Positions 1-11,519 of a stretch of 64,000 bases of DNA are shown here, piece after piece (the stretch's first letter is position 1; each line of letters starts with the position of its first letter). Where the stretch lies: assembly GCA_022393335.1 (NCBI GenBank), contig JAJEKB010000488.1, positions 62,001-126,000 of the forward strand. The letters are read 5' to 3'. The notes below the pieces were generated by a model. That model ran no database searches. It was not told the DNA's origin and saw only the letters and a list, made by a program, of their open reading frames with translations. The position numbers and the translations under genes were made by a program. The stretch comes from Macrotrachela quadricornifera (Eukaryota; Rotifera; Eurotatoria; Philodinida; Philodinidae).

Positions 1-2
1 AA

Positions 3-693
3 GGTCTTCGACAATTTCCATCACCTCGATCACGTTTTTGTGAACATATTTCAAGTGATGATGATAAATCATTATCATGTCGTCAACGAATTTATGTTGC
101 ATGTCCACATTGTCAACGATCATTATGTTTATATCATATAAATGAACATCAAATGTTAATTCGATCATTATTTGATTCATTAGTTAATCGTTTAAATGAA
201 TATCGATATGAATTAACAGTAAGACTTTTAATTCCACCAAATAGTCAAGTACTTGTTAATAATTGTCTTGATGAATTTAAAAATATTATTATTCCTTATG
301 TACAACGAACATGTTGTCAAAATGATGTTAAACAAGATGATATTAATCATATTCAAATTTTTATTGATAAAATGTTAACGATTATTCAACATATTCAATA
401 TTATTGGGATAATAATAAAAAAGAAAGAAAACGATCAAGAAGTTCTGATGTAAGAAGTATTTATTTATATTAGTATATAATCTTTTATTATGAGTGCAAA
501 AATTAAAAATTTCAATAAAATCTATATTTAAAATATTTATTCTTTCTTTTTAGAATTCAGACAATCCAAATTCCAAATCAACATCTGATAAACGTTCACG
601 TACAGACGTATGTAATTAATTTTTAATATTTATATATTATCTATTTTCGCTTCTTTTTTCTAGTCGGAAAATACAATTATTATTCTTGAATGA
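3..693 (+). CDS. 3' part of an unrecognised Cys/His-rich protein gene
   Basis: The gene is cut by the left edge. Three exons read in one frame: 3-449, 554-607 and 664-693 (stop TGA), with introns opening GTAAGA and GTATGT and both ending TTTTAG or TTCTAG. The visible start is Ser/Arg-rich, then a compact zinc-binding-like cluster follows (about residues 30-55 of the visible part) with the order C-x8-C-x2-C-x4-C-x2-H-x3-H, including CPHCQRSLC. After it comes a helical region of about 100 residues and a basic tail (KKERKRSRSSD). The Cys/His pattern suggests a small zinc finger of B-box-like spacing, but I cannot place the family. Its stop is 87 bp before the next start on the same strand. Confidence 0.6.
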
Positions 694-760
694 TATTTTA
701 TCATTATTAGTTTTTTTTTAATATTTTGTATAATACAGAAATATGTCTTCATTACTTTTT

Positions 761-762
761 AG
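761..762 (+). promoter_or_regulatory. Acceptor-like AG just upstream of the claudin-like start
   Basis: A T-rich tract ending TTTTTAG lies 18 nt before the ATG at 781 and 68 nt after the stop of the preceding gene. No 5' partner exon with a donor is obvious in the short gap, so this is a candidate trans-splice acceptor. Confidence 0.35.
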
Positions 763-780
763 ATAAAAAAAAAAACGAGA

Positions 781-1592
781 ATGAAACGAGGTTTTTTAGC
801 TACCATAATATGGAAAATTTGATCAGTTATAGCATTTGTTTTAAATCTAACTGCAAATAGTAGTGATCGTTGGTGGGTAAATGCTAAAGATGGTGGAGAA
901 GAAACATTTGTGCATGCTGGTTTATGGCAAGTATGTTTTAATATGTATCGTCATCGTTTTGATTATTATGAAAAAATTTATCATAGTTGTTGGTGGTAAA
1001 TATTATATAATGAAATATAAAAATTATTGAAAATTTCTTTTCCTAGGTTATTTTCTCCAAAAATTCGTCTTTTACGTTCATGGATTTCGAATAATTGGTT
1101 TCGTTGGGTTCAAGCATTATCTAGTCTTTCATTAATAACATCATTTTTTGCTGTTATCGCTGCTTTACTTGTTATATGTGATAGTAATGGATTTAAATCT
1201 TCAAAAAGAGTTCTTACAACAGCAATTTTACATGGTCTATCTGGAATATTAATGTTAACTACTGTTATTCTTTTTGGTATTTATGGTAAGCGACGTGATT
1301 GGATGATTAATTGGTTTGGTTGGAGTTTTCAATTAGCTATTATTGCTTGTATAATTCATTTAACAACAGCATTAATAGCTGGTTATCAAGGATCAAATAA
1401 GTAACAAAAAATTAATTTTTTTTCATATTATATATCTTTTTATTTAGATATTTATATGATATGTATGATTATGAAAGAGCTCATAAAGAATTAGAAACTC
1501 GTTCAACTTTAAAAATTCCATCATCATCAATGTACCAAAAACGTTCATTATCTGAACGTAGTAGTAGAACACAACCTCGTCAAGATGTTTAA
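781..1592 (+). CDS. Claudin/PMP22-like four-span membrane protein, with an in-frame TGA
   Basis: Exons 781-995, 1047-1400 and 1448-1592 join in frame to 237 codons plus stop. The first extracellular loop carries the family signature W..GLW..C........C (SSDRWW, then HAGLWQVCF, then HSCWW). Three further hydrophobic spans follow (about residues 95-120, 130-155 and 165-190), and the C-terminal tail is polar and Ser/Arg-rich. Proteins of this superfamily form or regulate cell-cell junctions or membrane channels. Odd point: codon 14, in the first membrane span, is TGA (820-822), directly after the residues IIWKI. Either the copy is disrupted, the base is wrong, or a 36-nt intron (791-826) removes it while keeping frame; that would leave the span short. 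The fold is clear; the exact orthologue is not. Confidence 0.6.
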
Positions 1593-2049
1593 GGTTCTCT
1601 TCCTCTGATATTCGATCTTCGATCAGGTACATTGAAATCACATGAAATTTTCAGAAAAACAGGTATCTTCCAAATAGTTCATTATATCTCGAAACATTTC
1701 GTATAAACCTTAATTCTACATATTTAATCAATTTTTTTATTGAAAAGAGCATGTCAGGATGCAACATCTATTAGGTTTGTTTTTTTTCGAATTCTTAATT
1801 ATTAAACTGAGAGAGGGATATCAAGTTAAATCATTCCAAAAATTCCAACAAAACAATTGACATTTTAATTTATAAAAACTCATTTCAATATCTTGACTTT
1901 TTTTGAGTAGGGACTTTACCATAGATATATATTTTATTTTCTATTTTTTATAGATCTGTTTTCTTTTCTTATTTATATATTATAATTTTTTTCATTTTAT
2001 GAATGATATATTTTTTCATAAATTTTTCTTTTGTAGATTTAATTAAACT
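1593..2049. other. Short intergenic spacer
   Basis: There is no coding signal on either strand. The stretch ends in a T-rich tract with TTTTGTAG (to about 2036) 14 nt before the KDSR start, again acceptor-like. Confidence 0.5.
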
Positions 2050-3263
2050 ATGTTGATTATTATTGGTGGCATTATTGTTGTTTTAATTCTTCTTGTTCTA
2101 CTATATATTCTACGTCCTATTTATCAACCAAAATGTCTTAATCTTCGTGATGTTCATGTTGTTGTTACAGGTGGTTCAAGTGGAATTGGAAAAGAGTTAG
2201 CAAGACAATTATTAAATGAGCATCAAGCACGTGTAACAATTTTAGCACGAAATCAAAAACGTCTTGATGAATGTCGACAAGATTTAGCACCAGATAATAA
2301 TGAACGATTATTATGTCTTTCAGTTGATGTAGGCAGATCATATTCAGATGTACAAAAAGCTATTGAACAAGCATGTCAATATCATGGAAATCGACCTGTT
2401 AGTATTTTAATTAATAATGCTGGTATTTTTTATGCTAAAACAATTGATGAAACAACACCAGATGAATTTGAACAAATGGGTAAATAAACAGAATCTTGCA
2501 CTAGTGTATATCTTTAAATAGTATCAAACATTTTTTATCAAAATCTATGCGATATTTTCACCAAAAAATTATTCTTCAATCTTGTAAGCAAATACTTCCT
2601 TTTTGATAGTAAATCATACAGATGAATTTATTTTAAGATAAATATTAATTTTACTCAGTATATGTGATGCTTTCATAAATTCATTTAATTCTATTTTATT
2701 TTCTAGTTCGTATTAATTATTTGGGTGCTGTTTATTGTACAAAAGCATGTTTATCATCAATGCGTCAACTTGGTTCTGGTCGTATTGTTCTTGTTTCTTC
2801 TCAAGCTGGTCAAATTGGTGTATTTGGTTATACATCCTATTGTGCAACAAAATTTGCTTTAAAAGGTTTTGCTGAATCTTTACAAATGGAATTAGCACGA
2901 GATAATATATATATTACACTTGCTTATCCACCTGATACAGATACACCTGGTCTTGCGGAAGAAAATAAAACAAAACCAATTGAAACACAATTAATTAATG
3001 AAACATCAGGTCTTTTACCAGCTGAAGAAGTAGCAAGAAAAATAATAAAATCAACACAAAATGGTTCAGTTTCATGTTGGTTTGGTATTAATGGATTTTT
3101 ATTAGAATGTTTATCAAGTGGTGCTCAACCGATAACAAGTACATTAGAAGTTATATTTCAATGTTTAACTGTTGGTTTAGCACGACTTATTATTGTTGGA
3201 TTACTAAATACATTTTATGGAATTGTTAAAAAGAAAAATTTAGAAAAATCAAAGACAAAATAA
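2050..3263 (+). CDS. KDSR: 3-ketodihydrosphingosine reductase
   Basis: This short-chain dehydrogenase/reductase reduces 3-ketosphinganine to dihydrosphingosine with NADPH, the second step of sphingolipid synthesis, at the ER membrane. Two exons (2050-2479 and 2707-3263) give 328 aa, against 332 in human. Visible elements: an N-terminal hydrophobic anchor (residues 2-22); the NADP-binding loop TGGSSGIG (40-47); NNAG (121-124); the catalytic Ser in VSSQAG (about 175) with Tyr188 and Lys192 in YTSYCATK; and the family-specific PPDTDTPG. A C-terminal hydrophobic stretch (RLIIVGLLNTFYGI) may be a second membrane contact. All catalytic residues are present. The 227-nt intron is longer than most here. 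Confidence 0.93.
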
Positions 3264-5652
3264 TTTTTTTATGTATTATGCTTCTATGTTTGCTTTCCAT
3301 ACGTTTAAAATACATAGAGTAACCGAACAAAAAAAGTGATAGTTTTTTTTTCTCTTATGATATTATATATATCATAAGAATCAATCGATCAAGGTAAATA
3401 AAATTTAATTTAATAAAAATATGAACTATTTTTCTCTTATTTTATTCAGATATTAAATTATTCAATAAAACTATAATAAACACTTCGTTTATCTTTTTTT
3501 AATAAGTATAGATTTTATCAGATTGATTTTCGTTTTTTTCATCTCATATGTTGATCACCATGAATGAATACTCACTCTGCTTGTTTTATGAGTAATTTTC
3601 TTACTTTTCAAAAGTTGTATAAATCCTTCAAAATGTCAAAACAATTTAGTTTATTTTCTTACTACTTAGGGCAATCCAAAAGTAGTAAGGGAGGTACCTT
3701 ATTTCCTCAAGCAGAGGTCTAAAAGAGTTTCTTTTTTTTACCAACAGGTAGAGCGTGCTCCACTCTATTATTCTATGCTATTTGATTACTATTAAACTGA
3801 TATCATAATAATACAATTTCGATAAAATCTGTTTTTGTCGCATATACGCTGATAGCATGAGCATGAGTGCTTGTGAATATTTTTGAAATAACTTTTGATA
3901 GAAACAAGATAGAGAACTTCGATTTTCGCCGTTCGAAAGAGGAGATGAAAACGCATCGAGCTACTTATTATTGATTTTTCTAATCTGCTTTTTGTAAGGT
4001 TTTAGTTCACCTTTTAAAGAGGAGATTTATTCCATGAGTTGTCTACAGTGAATTTTCAAAAATCGTTTTCACATTTAAATCGCTAATCGAAGATCTACAG
4101 ACTGCGAAAGACTCAGCTGTTTAAATTCAATTATTTATGGATAATACCTATTCTAGACGAACCTCTACCACAGTTTTCTATTAAATTTTTTGCTTTTTCT
4201 TTTTTTCCTAAAATAAGCGTTTTCCGACGGTTAAAAACTTGGATAAAAAAATCGTCAGAAGTCATATTGAAAAAATTCGGTAACATATGGTTCGATGCGT
4301 CTTCATCTACACATGAACATTCATGCTACTAGTACATATGCGACAGAAGCAGGTCTTATCGAAATTTTTTTATTATTATTATAACAGTTTAGTAGTGATC
4401 AAATAGCATAGAAAAATAGAACGAAACACGCTCGATCTATTGGTAAAAAAATAATTTTTTTTATACCTCCGCCTAATGAAAAAAGTACCTCCCTCATTAC
4501 TTTTGGATTGCCCTAAGTATGTCTGATTTAAATAATTCTTTATTTGTTTGACCCTTTTAACATCTAACACAGTTTTTGAAAATTAAAAAAAAATACAACC
4601 CATCTGTAAAAGATTGTTTCACTAGGAGATAATTCCTCATTTAGTGTTTAACTAAAAATGATAATAACAAGAATGTCGCCAATAGATTATTTCATACGAA
4701 AATTTTTAATACTGAAGCTTTATTTCCTTAAGATCAGTCGATACATAGTATTCGTCGTATTCATCAAACAAACTTGTCTATACAAACATAATCTTTTCAA
4801 AAGATTTATTTTAAGGGAGACCCTCTCTCAGAAATGAACTTTACTATTTCAATGGGGTTGTTAAATAATCATGTCGAGGTAGTTTTTAAATTGTAGAGTA
4901 ATCTTAGGGTTATATCCTCATAGTTTCTGATTTTTGAATATCCCTTTGTTTGATTTTTAAAAATAGTCTTTCGAAAAATGTTCATAAATATGAAATATCT
5001 GAGTTTTTTATTTCATCAAAAGAGAAATTCAAAAATCGAAGCCTGTGAAGATCTAGATCTAATTGTCCTCTATTCAACAAAAGAAAATTATCCCTTTTCT
5101 ATTGAGTGATTATTAAGAAATCTTTCCCAACGTAAACAGTAAATTCGAAAAACATGATAGTGGGTCCAAATCTGTTTGTTTTTCGAAAAGTTATAAATAT
5201 TCTGAAAGTGGAAACTTCACCTCATCTTTCTATAATAAAAACTCAATTTCGATTTTTCTGAGGGAAGGTCCTCTTATTGATTTTGACGTAAAACTGTGAC
5301 TCAGATGCAATACTTTGAAAAATTGTGTCATATCCATTAACAAAAAAAGCTGACGAAATTTTTTATATTTATTTTAGTGTATTTAATAAAATAAACTCAT
5401 TTTTCTCTTCTTTAGATGAAATAATGTACGACAATATTTTTCACTATCTTTACATTAGACATGCACCTTTAGTAGACTTGTTAAGTACTTATTGCGCAAA
5501 CACAGATTTTTTCATGACGTTTTCTTGTTCTGTAAAGTTTTTTTTTAAATAAAAACAAACATTTTCTTGTTCTTGCGTAATTCAATAGCATATTTATGTA
5601 AGGAAAGAAAGTAATGATAAAAAATTTCATTTATTTTTCAAGATTATTGATA
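3264..5652. other. Intergenic region holding a TIR element
   Basis: Apart from the inverted-repeat element at 3663-4519 there is no credible coding signal. Short open frames here lack family features and splice continuity. The last 40 nt before RNF14 are T-rich and contain TTTTTCAAG 13 nt before the start codon. Confidence 0.5.
3663..4519. mobile_element. Non-autonomous mariner-like element with long inverted ends
   Basis: The left end CTTAGGGCAATCCAAAAGTA (from 3665) is matched in inverted orientation at the right end (to 4517), and a TA dinucleotide flanks each side (3663-3664 and 4518-4519). The matching arms run on with mismatches past the first 95 bp, through a T-run and an AGCGTG segment, to roughly 230 bp on each side, leaving about 400 bp of interior. 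The TA target site and the TTAGG..G.CCAAAAGTAAT-type end match mariner-family ends in general form. No transposase frame is present, so the copy could only move with enzyme supplied from elsewhere. The arms have diverged, which suggests an old insertion. Confidence 0.75.
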
Positions 5653-7564
5653 ATGTCATCGACTGATTCTGAAATTCAACGAGATGAACTTGATGCTATA
5701 ACAAGTATTCTTGATGAAACAGCATTTGAAATAAACGAAAAATCAGCAACAATAGACATAACACATGGTACTCTAGTTATAGAAGTAACATTACCTAGTG
5801 AATTCTATATTGAATATCATTCAAGTATACAAAACTGAATATTCTATTCTATTATTTTATTTTTTAATAATATTCAATAGATCAACGTCGTCGTGTTGAA
5901 TATTTACCACCAATATTTCTTCGTTTTACTTTACCAAATGATTATCCGTCTGTATCATCTCCATTATTTCAACTTGAATGTATTTGGATGAGTGATGAAC
6001 AGGTAAGAATATATTGGAAAACAAAGCCATATTAAGGAAATATATTATTGTTTCTCATGCGAATCATGAGCAAACATTCAAGCAACAATAAACATAAATA
6101 ATAGTGATACACATTTGTGAGAAATGGCATCCTTCATAATTTATACATACACACTAATCTGCTAAATTTTCGAGTCAGCAATCTAAGATAGGAAATAAAA
6201 GCGAGGTGCAAGCGTAGAAAATGTGTTGTTAGTTTATATATACAGCGCCGTGTTGTAATGAAATTATATTTGCTCATGATACTATCGAGATAACTAAATA
6301 GTCTAAGTAGTACTCAGAAAAATATCACATAAGAAAGAATATTTATATATATATTATCCAATATTCAACTAGTTTCAAAATATCATTAGTCTTATATTGT
6401 TGTTTTCTTTTATTAGTTAAAAACATTAACGGAAAATCTAAAAAATATGTGGTCGGATAATAGTAACGAGCCAGTTCTATTTCTTTGGTATACATCATTA
6501 AGTGAACAAGCAATTGAATGGCTTAATATAACAACGACACTTGATTTAACTTTATCATTTCCTTCGATGATAACTCAATCATTAAAACCTCAATTAACTT
6601 CTGCACAAGTAGCATCAACTATTCATAATTATGAACGTGAAAAAAAATTAACTCTTCTTTCACGTGCTGTAATAACATGTCCTGTTTGTCTTAGTGATGT
6701 TTATGGTAATGATTGTTTTTTATGTTATTCATGTTCAGGTGCTGCATGTAAACCATGTATTAAATCTTATCTCGAAACAATAATTCAAGATGGAAATGTT
6801 AAATCTATAACTTGTCCAATAAATTCATCATGTAATATTGAATTAACACCAGCACAAATTGCATCTATTGTTGATAAACAAACATTTCATCGTTATGATC
6901 GTCTTTTATTTCAATTATCAATTGATTCTATGGATGATATTATTTATTGTCCACGTTGTCAAAAACCTGTTATTGTAACACGAGGAACTGATGATCATCT
7001 TAAAAATACATTAGGTGAATGTGCAACATGTTCATTTGTATTTTGTACTTTATGTGGAAAAACTTTTCATGGTGTTAATCCATGTCAATATTCTGAAAGT
7101 ATAATTATATTATTTTGAAAAAAATAAAAATTATTTTTCTACTTTTATTTTTTATTTATAGGTAAATTACAAAGTATTTATAAAGAATATCAAAATGGAA
7201 CTGCAGAAGAACGATTAGCATTAGAACAAAGATATGGTAAAGTGTTTAGTCGTCTTATCGATGACATGGCTTCTGTGGAAACAATTAAAAGTACTGCTCG
7301 ACAATGTCCTAAATGTTCAATTTTTGTTGATGTATGTATTAAAATTTTAATTGTTCTTTATACCAAAAACATTTATTGTTATGTACTGTTTTTTAGAAAT
7401 TGGACGGTTGTAATAAAATGACATGTATTAAATGTCAATCGTATTTTTGTTGGGTATGTTTACAGTCATTATCAAAAACAGATCCATATGGACATTTTAA
7501 TCGACCTGAAAGTAAATGTTTTAATAAATTATTCGAAGGTGTACAAGGACATGATTGGCGGTGA
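5653..7564 (+). CDS. RNF14: RWD-RBR E3 ubiquitin ligase, RNF14-like
   Basis: Five exons (5653-5824, 5881-6002, 6417-7098, 7162-7331, 7397-7564) give 437 aa. An RWD domain occupies about residues 5-140 (with EYLPPIFLRFTLPNDYPS and QAIEWL). It is followed by RING1 starting CPVC, an IBR starting YCPRCQKPV with FCTLC and FHGVNPC, and a RING2 starting CPKC with the catalytic Cys in KLDGCNKMTC. The end CFNKLF matches RNF14 order and spacing. RBR ligases carry ubiquitin on the RING2 Cys before transfer; RNF14 acts on RNA-protein crosslinks and stalled ribosomes and in transcription. Odd: the RING1 Cys-x-His position reads CSGAAC, so the His zinc ligand is Gly. The first ATG of the wider frame (5614) is less likely because the RWD begins right after 5653. 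Confidence 0.9.
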
Positions 7565-8739
7565 TAACAAGAAAATTTTTATTAATTTTTAATACAATTT
7601 TACGATTAAAATCTGTGTACATCTTTGTTATTCAATATTACTATATATTTAGTATACCAGCTGAAAAGAAAAAATATTTTTTTGAATTATTTTTTTTCAT
7701 AATATAAAAATGACTCAAGGGTAATGGAAAGAAGAATTTTAAATAATCATTTTAATATATTGATAGCAAAAAATATCTAATTTCATATAAATAATAAGAT
7801 GATCATATAAAAGCATGTTCTATATCAGTTAAATCTTGATTATTTTTATTTTTTTTGTTGCATTAAATCCGAAATATAATTCTCAGATATTTTTTTTTTC
7901 TTAATACTTTTGAAGATACACAAATCATATCTAATGCATGAGATAGATTAAATTGTTGGTCTTTATGAACTAGATTCTAAACAACTATTTAGTAACAAAG
8001 CATTTAGTTGGATAGAACAAGCAAAGTTGTACATGTTTACAAAGAAAGCTAACTTGATATAAACTTATCTATATTTGGAAATGTCGAAAATAAAATTCTT
8101 TCAGTTACTCATTGTAAAGATTAATTATTTTGAATTTTGTCTAGTAACATACGTCGAGTGATACCATCACAAGTATAATCATTTGAACTATTTATTAAAT
8201 CTTATGGAAATAATCGAAAAAATATTCTCCGCATCGAATATGCATATTTTTTGAACTTGTAAAATTTGATATCCAGCTGTATCATTAACACTGAGATGTT
8301 ATAAGGTCATGCTCAAAATGTAAATCACTTATGACGGATAGTTAAACATTTTGCTTCAAAAATAGCAAATAGTACTAATACAACTATCATTGTATCAATT
8401 GTCTCGTTCAAAGAAATATTTAATCCTATTCATTGGGTTTTATTTGAACGAAGCTGGATATAACATACAATTGCTATGACTCAACGTATGCTCGGAGATA
8501 GGATTCGAAATGATCGTTCTTTGTAATGAAAAAAAACTAGTGACAAAGTTTAATGTAAATAGAAAGAAATATAACAAATGATAAGATGAATTAATACTCA
8601 AATTTGATAAATCGTTGTCTTTTGTGTAAATAGTTTTTCTAAATAAATGTTTACACTACGAAAGAAATTAATTTAATATAGATAAAATATAAATGAAATT
8701 TTTTTCCATAAAAGAAAAAAAATTCTGTTCGAAAAGTTT
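7565..8739. other. Convergent intergenic spacer (RNF14 / ODAD3)
   Basis: About 1.2 kb of AT-rich DNA lies between two 3' ends. I see no coding signal, RNA gene or clear repeat in it. Confidence 0.5.
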
Positions 8740-11034
8740 TTATTTTTTGCTCTTTGGTTTTTTCATGCGTTTTGTTTTTAATCCAATTAATTCTTCACCC
8801 ATCATCTTAATACGATCACGTGTTTGACATTCTGGATTATCTTCACCAGCATTATCATCATCTAAAAATCAAAAAAATTATTTGAATATCATTCAAATAT
8901 ATATATATATATATATACGAACCACCAAAAATATTTCCTTTAACTGTTGATGGAGGATTAATACGTGTATTATATGCAGGTAATTTACCATCGCCAGCAT
9001 ATTGAAGCTTAAAGATAATAAAATATATGAAAGATATATTAATATTGTAGATATATTTACATCTAATTGTCTCATTTCTTTAAGTGTTCCTTCTAAATCT
9101 TTTGTTTCAAGTTCTTCAACAAGTTTAACAAGTTTTTCTTCTGTTGTACCAAGTAAATCAAGAACATAATCATTTGATTGTGATGATATAACCGTTGTTG
9201 GTACTTGACTTTTTGTCTATATATAGAAATAAAATAAAAGAAAAATAATTTTTAGTTTTTATTTTTCATAAACATACGCCTTTAAGATGATGTAATTTAT
9301 CTGCTAAATGTTCAATGCCTGATTTAACTTCAATCATTTTTTTCATTGTTTTTTCCATTTTTGCTGAATTATCATCACGTCGTTTTTCACTTTCATCAAG
9401 TTTTTCTTGTGCTTGTTCAAGAATACGTTGACCCCTGCAATAAAGAAATTCTTAGATATTAAAAGAACAAAAAAAACAATCGTGTCTTTTTTTTTTATTA
9501 CGTTGATGTTTTAGCTTCACCACTATATTTCATTTCTTCAAATTCTTTATTTAAACGTGCTTTTTCATCTCGTAATTTTGCAACATTTTGTTCTGAATCT
9601 TCTTTCATTTTTTCTAAATGTGCTGTTGTACTATCTTGAGACATAAAACGATCAACAACTTCCTATAAAAAATATTATTTTTATTAAAAAAAAAAAAGAC
9701 ATTTTTTTTTTTGTTCTATTAATAACCTGCATTGTACTTGCACCAGTTGCTTCTTTAATACGTGAAAAAGCATTTTCATACATATCAATTTTTGTTTGAT
9801 CTTGTTCAGATAATTTATCTTTTAAATCTTCTTGTGGACTTGTTGGACGTTGAAGTGCACGACGATCAATACGTTCAGCATGTAATTTTTTTTCTTCCGC
9901 TTCACTTTTTAAATCATTTAAACGAAGTTCACGTTCTTTACGTTCTCGATAAACTTTATCTTCACTTTTTTTTAATTCATTTTTAGCATTTTTTTGTGCT
10001 AAATCAGCTTCAAGTGCACTACGTTGTGCTTCTTGTAATTCTTGTTGTGTACGTCGAATTTGTGTTGCCATAGCATCAAGACGATTTGTATATGTTAAAC
10101 TTTCTTGAATTAAATGTGCTTTTATTTGATTATATGTTCGTTGAATAGTTACAGCTTCTGTACATTTTAATTCAGCTTTATCAAGTCGATTTTCAAGTTG
10201 ACGAAGATGCTACAAAGAAATAAACATTTTTTTGTTTATAATAATGAATTCAAAAATACGATTTTGAAAATATTTATAAGTCATATTTTCAAATATATAT
10301 CTACTAGACGGTTTGAGGCAAAACATCTGCAGAAATCAAGTTATACCGAATCAACTCAACACTCTCAATGAATTCATTCGAATAATTAGAAAAATTTTTC
10401 TACATACAGCTGCTGTTTCTGATTCACCAGCATCAGTTTGAACAGCGTCTTCTGCTTCTTTAACCATTAAATCATAACGTGTTTGAAGTTCTTCAAGTTG
10501 TTTCATTTTTGTTGCATTTATATGTCGATGAGAATTAAGACGATTTTTTAAATCACCTAATTGTTCATTAGTTAATTGAATAGCTGCCTAAATGTTTATT
10601 TATATAGTTAATCAAAATTAAAATAGAAAAAATCATACTTGGCCCGTTTTATTTTTAAGTGCTGCTCGTTCATCTTTTCGACCACTAAATGCTTCATTTA
10701 AAACTTTTTCATCACCCTATAATAAAAAATTTCATCGAAAGAAAAACTTCATATTCATAAATTTACTTCGAGTAATTCTTTAAGTTTTTGTCGTTTTTCT
10801 TTATTTTCCTTTTGTAATTGTGCAATTTTTCGTTTATTTTTATCAGTTTGTAAATCAACCTGTTCAATATAAGCTTCTTGGCTACCAGCTAGAATTCAAA
10901 TAAATTAAGTTTATATATCATTTTTAAACAATAAACATACCTAAGAGTTCACGTTTTTTCCGTAACTCTTCAATCTGTTCATTCATAGATAATTTATATT
11001 GATACTGATCATTAGTTCGAGCACCCGATGGCAT
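8740..11034 (-). CDS. ODAD3: Outer dynein arm docking complex coiled-coil protein (CCDC151-like)
   Basis: Ten exons on the minus strand, from the start: 10941-11034, 10767-10888, 10639-10716, 10408-10587, 9727-10209, 9502-9662, 9278-9434, 9061-9216, 8923-9007 and 8740-8861. Phases agree throughout and give 545 aa (human CCDC151 is 595). The whole protein is heptad-rich coiled coil. Diagnostic stretches are a QRTYNQIKAHLIQESL-type segment followed by RLDAMATQIRR, RKERELRLNDLK, IKEATGA, EVVDRFMSQ and EEMKYSGEAK. The tail is basic (KRMKKPKSKK). Family role: it helps dock outer dynein arms on ciliary doublets and is needed for ciliary motility. An ODAD1-type paralogue is the alternative; the YSGEAK block favours ODAD3. 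Confidence 0.82.
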
Positions 11035-11519
11035 GATGAAAAATCGAATTTATTTCTTGATTCTCACAGAAAAAAAATCTACTTCGATAATGTATACATA
11101 TATTTGTTGATTCTACAGCCATTATCAGTATAAGTTGCTTAGTAACGAAGGTCTTTTCATCGTATTGTAAAATTATATTAAAATAAAATAAAATTATAAT
11201 AATTGTATCTTATATTATTACGATGAAATTTCGTATAAAACCTTAAAGAAAATAAATATTATAATAAATAAGCGACATCTGTAAATTTTAGTTGCTATGA
11301 TTCATTAGTTATTCATGTATGTAGGTGCAATCCATGTATTTACAATGTTTTTGCGTAATAACATTGTGAAATAATCTCACATGATTAAGCAACCATACGT
11401 CATCTCATTTATCTCGAAGAATATAAGCACGTATCGTTCTCTCATTTCTCTGTAGCTTACATAGTAAATAGCTTTGCTATTCAGGGAATAAGGTTTTCAA
11501 TTGATTGCAACAGCGTGCA
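11035..11519. promoter_or_regulatory. Divergent intergenic region (ODAD3 / RBR ligase)
   Basis: This 485-bp gap between two 5' ends must carry both promoters. It is AT-rich with no TATA box I would defend. Confidence 0.4.

Noticed and set aside
8490..8505. GGATTCGAA reminiscent of an inverted tRNA B box
   Set aside because: No acceptor stem, A box or cloverleaf can be formed around it on either strand.
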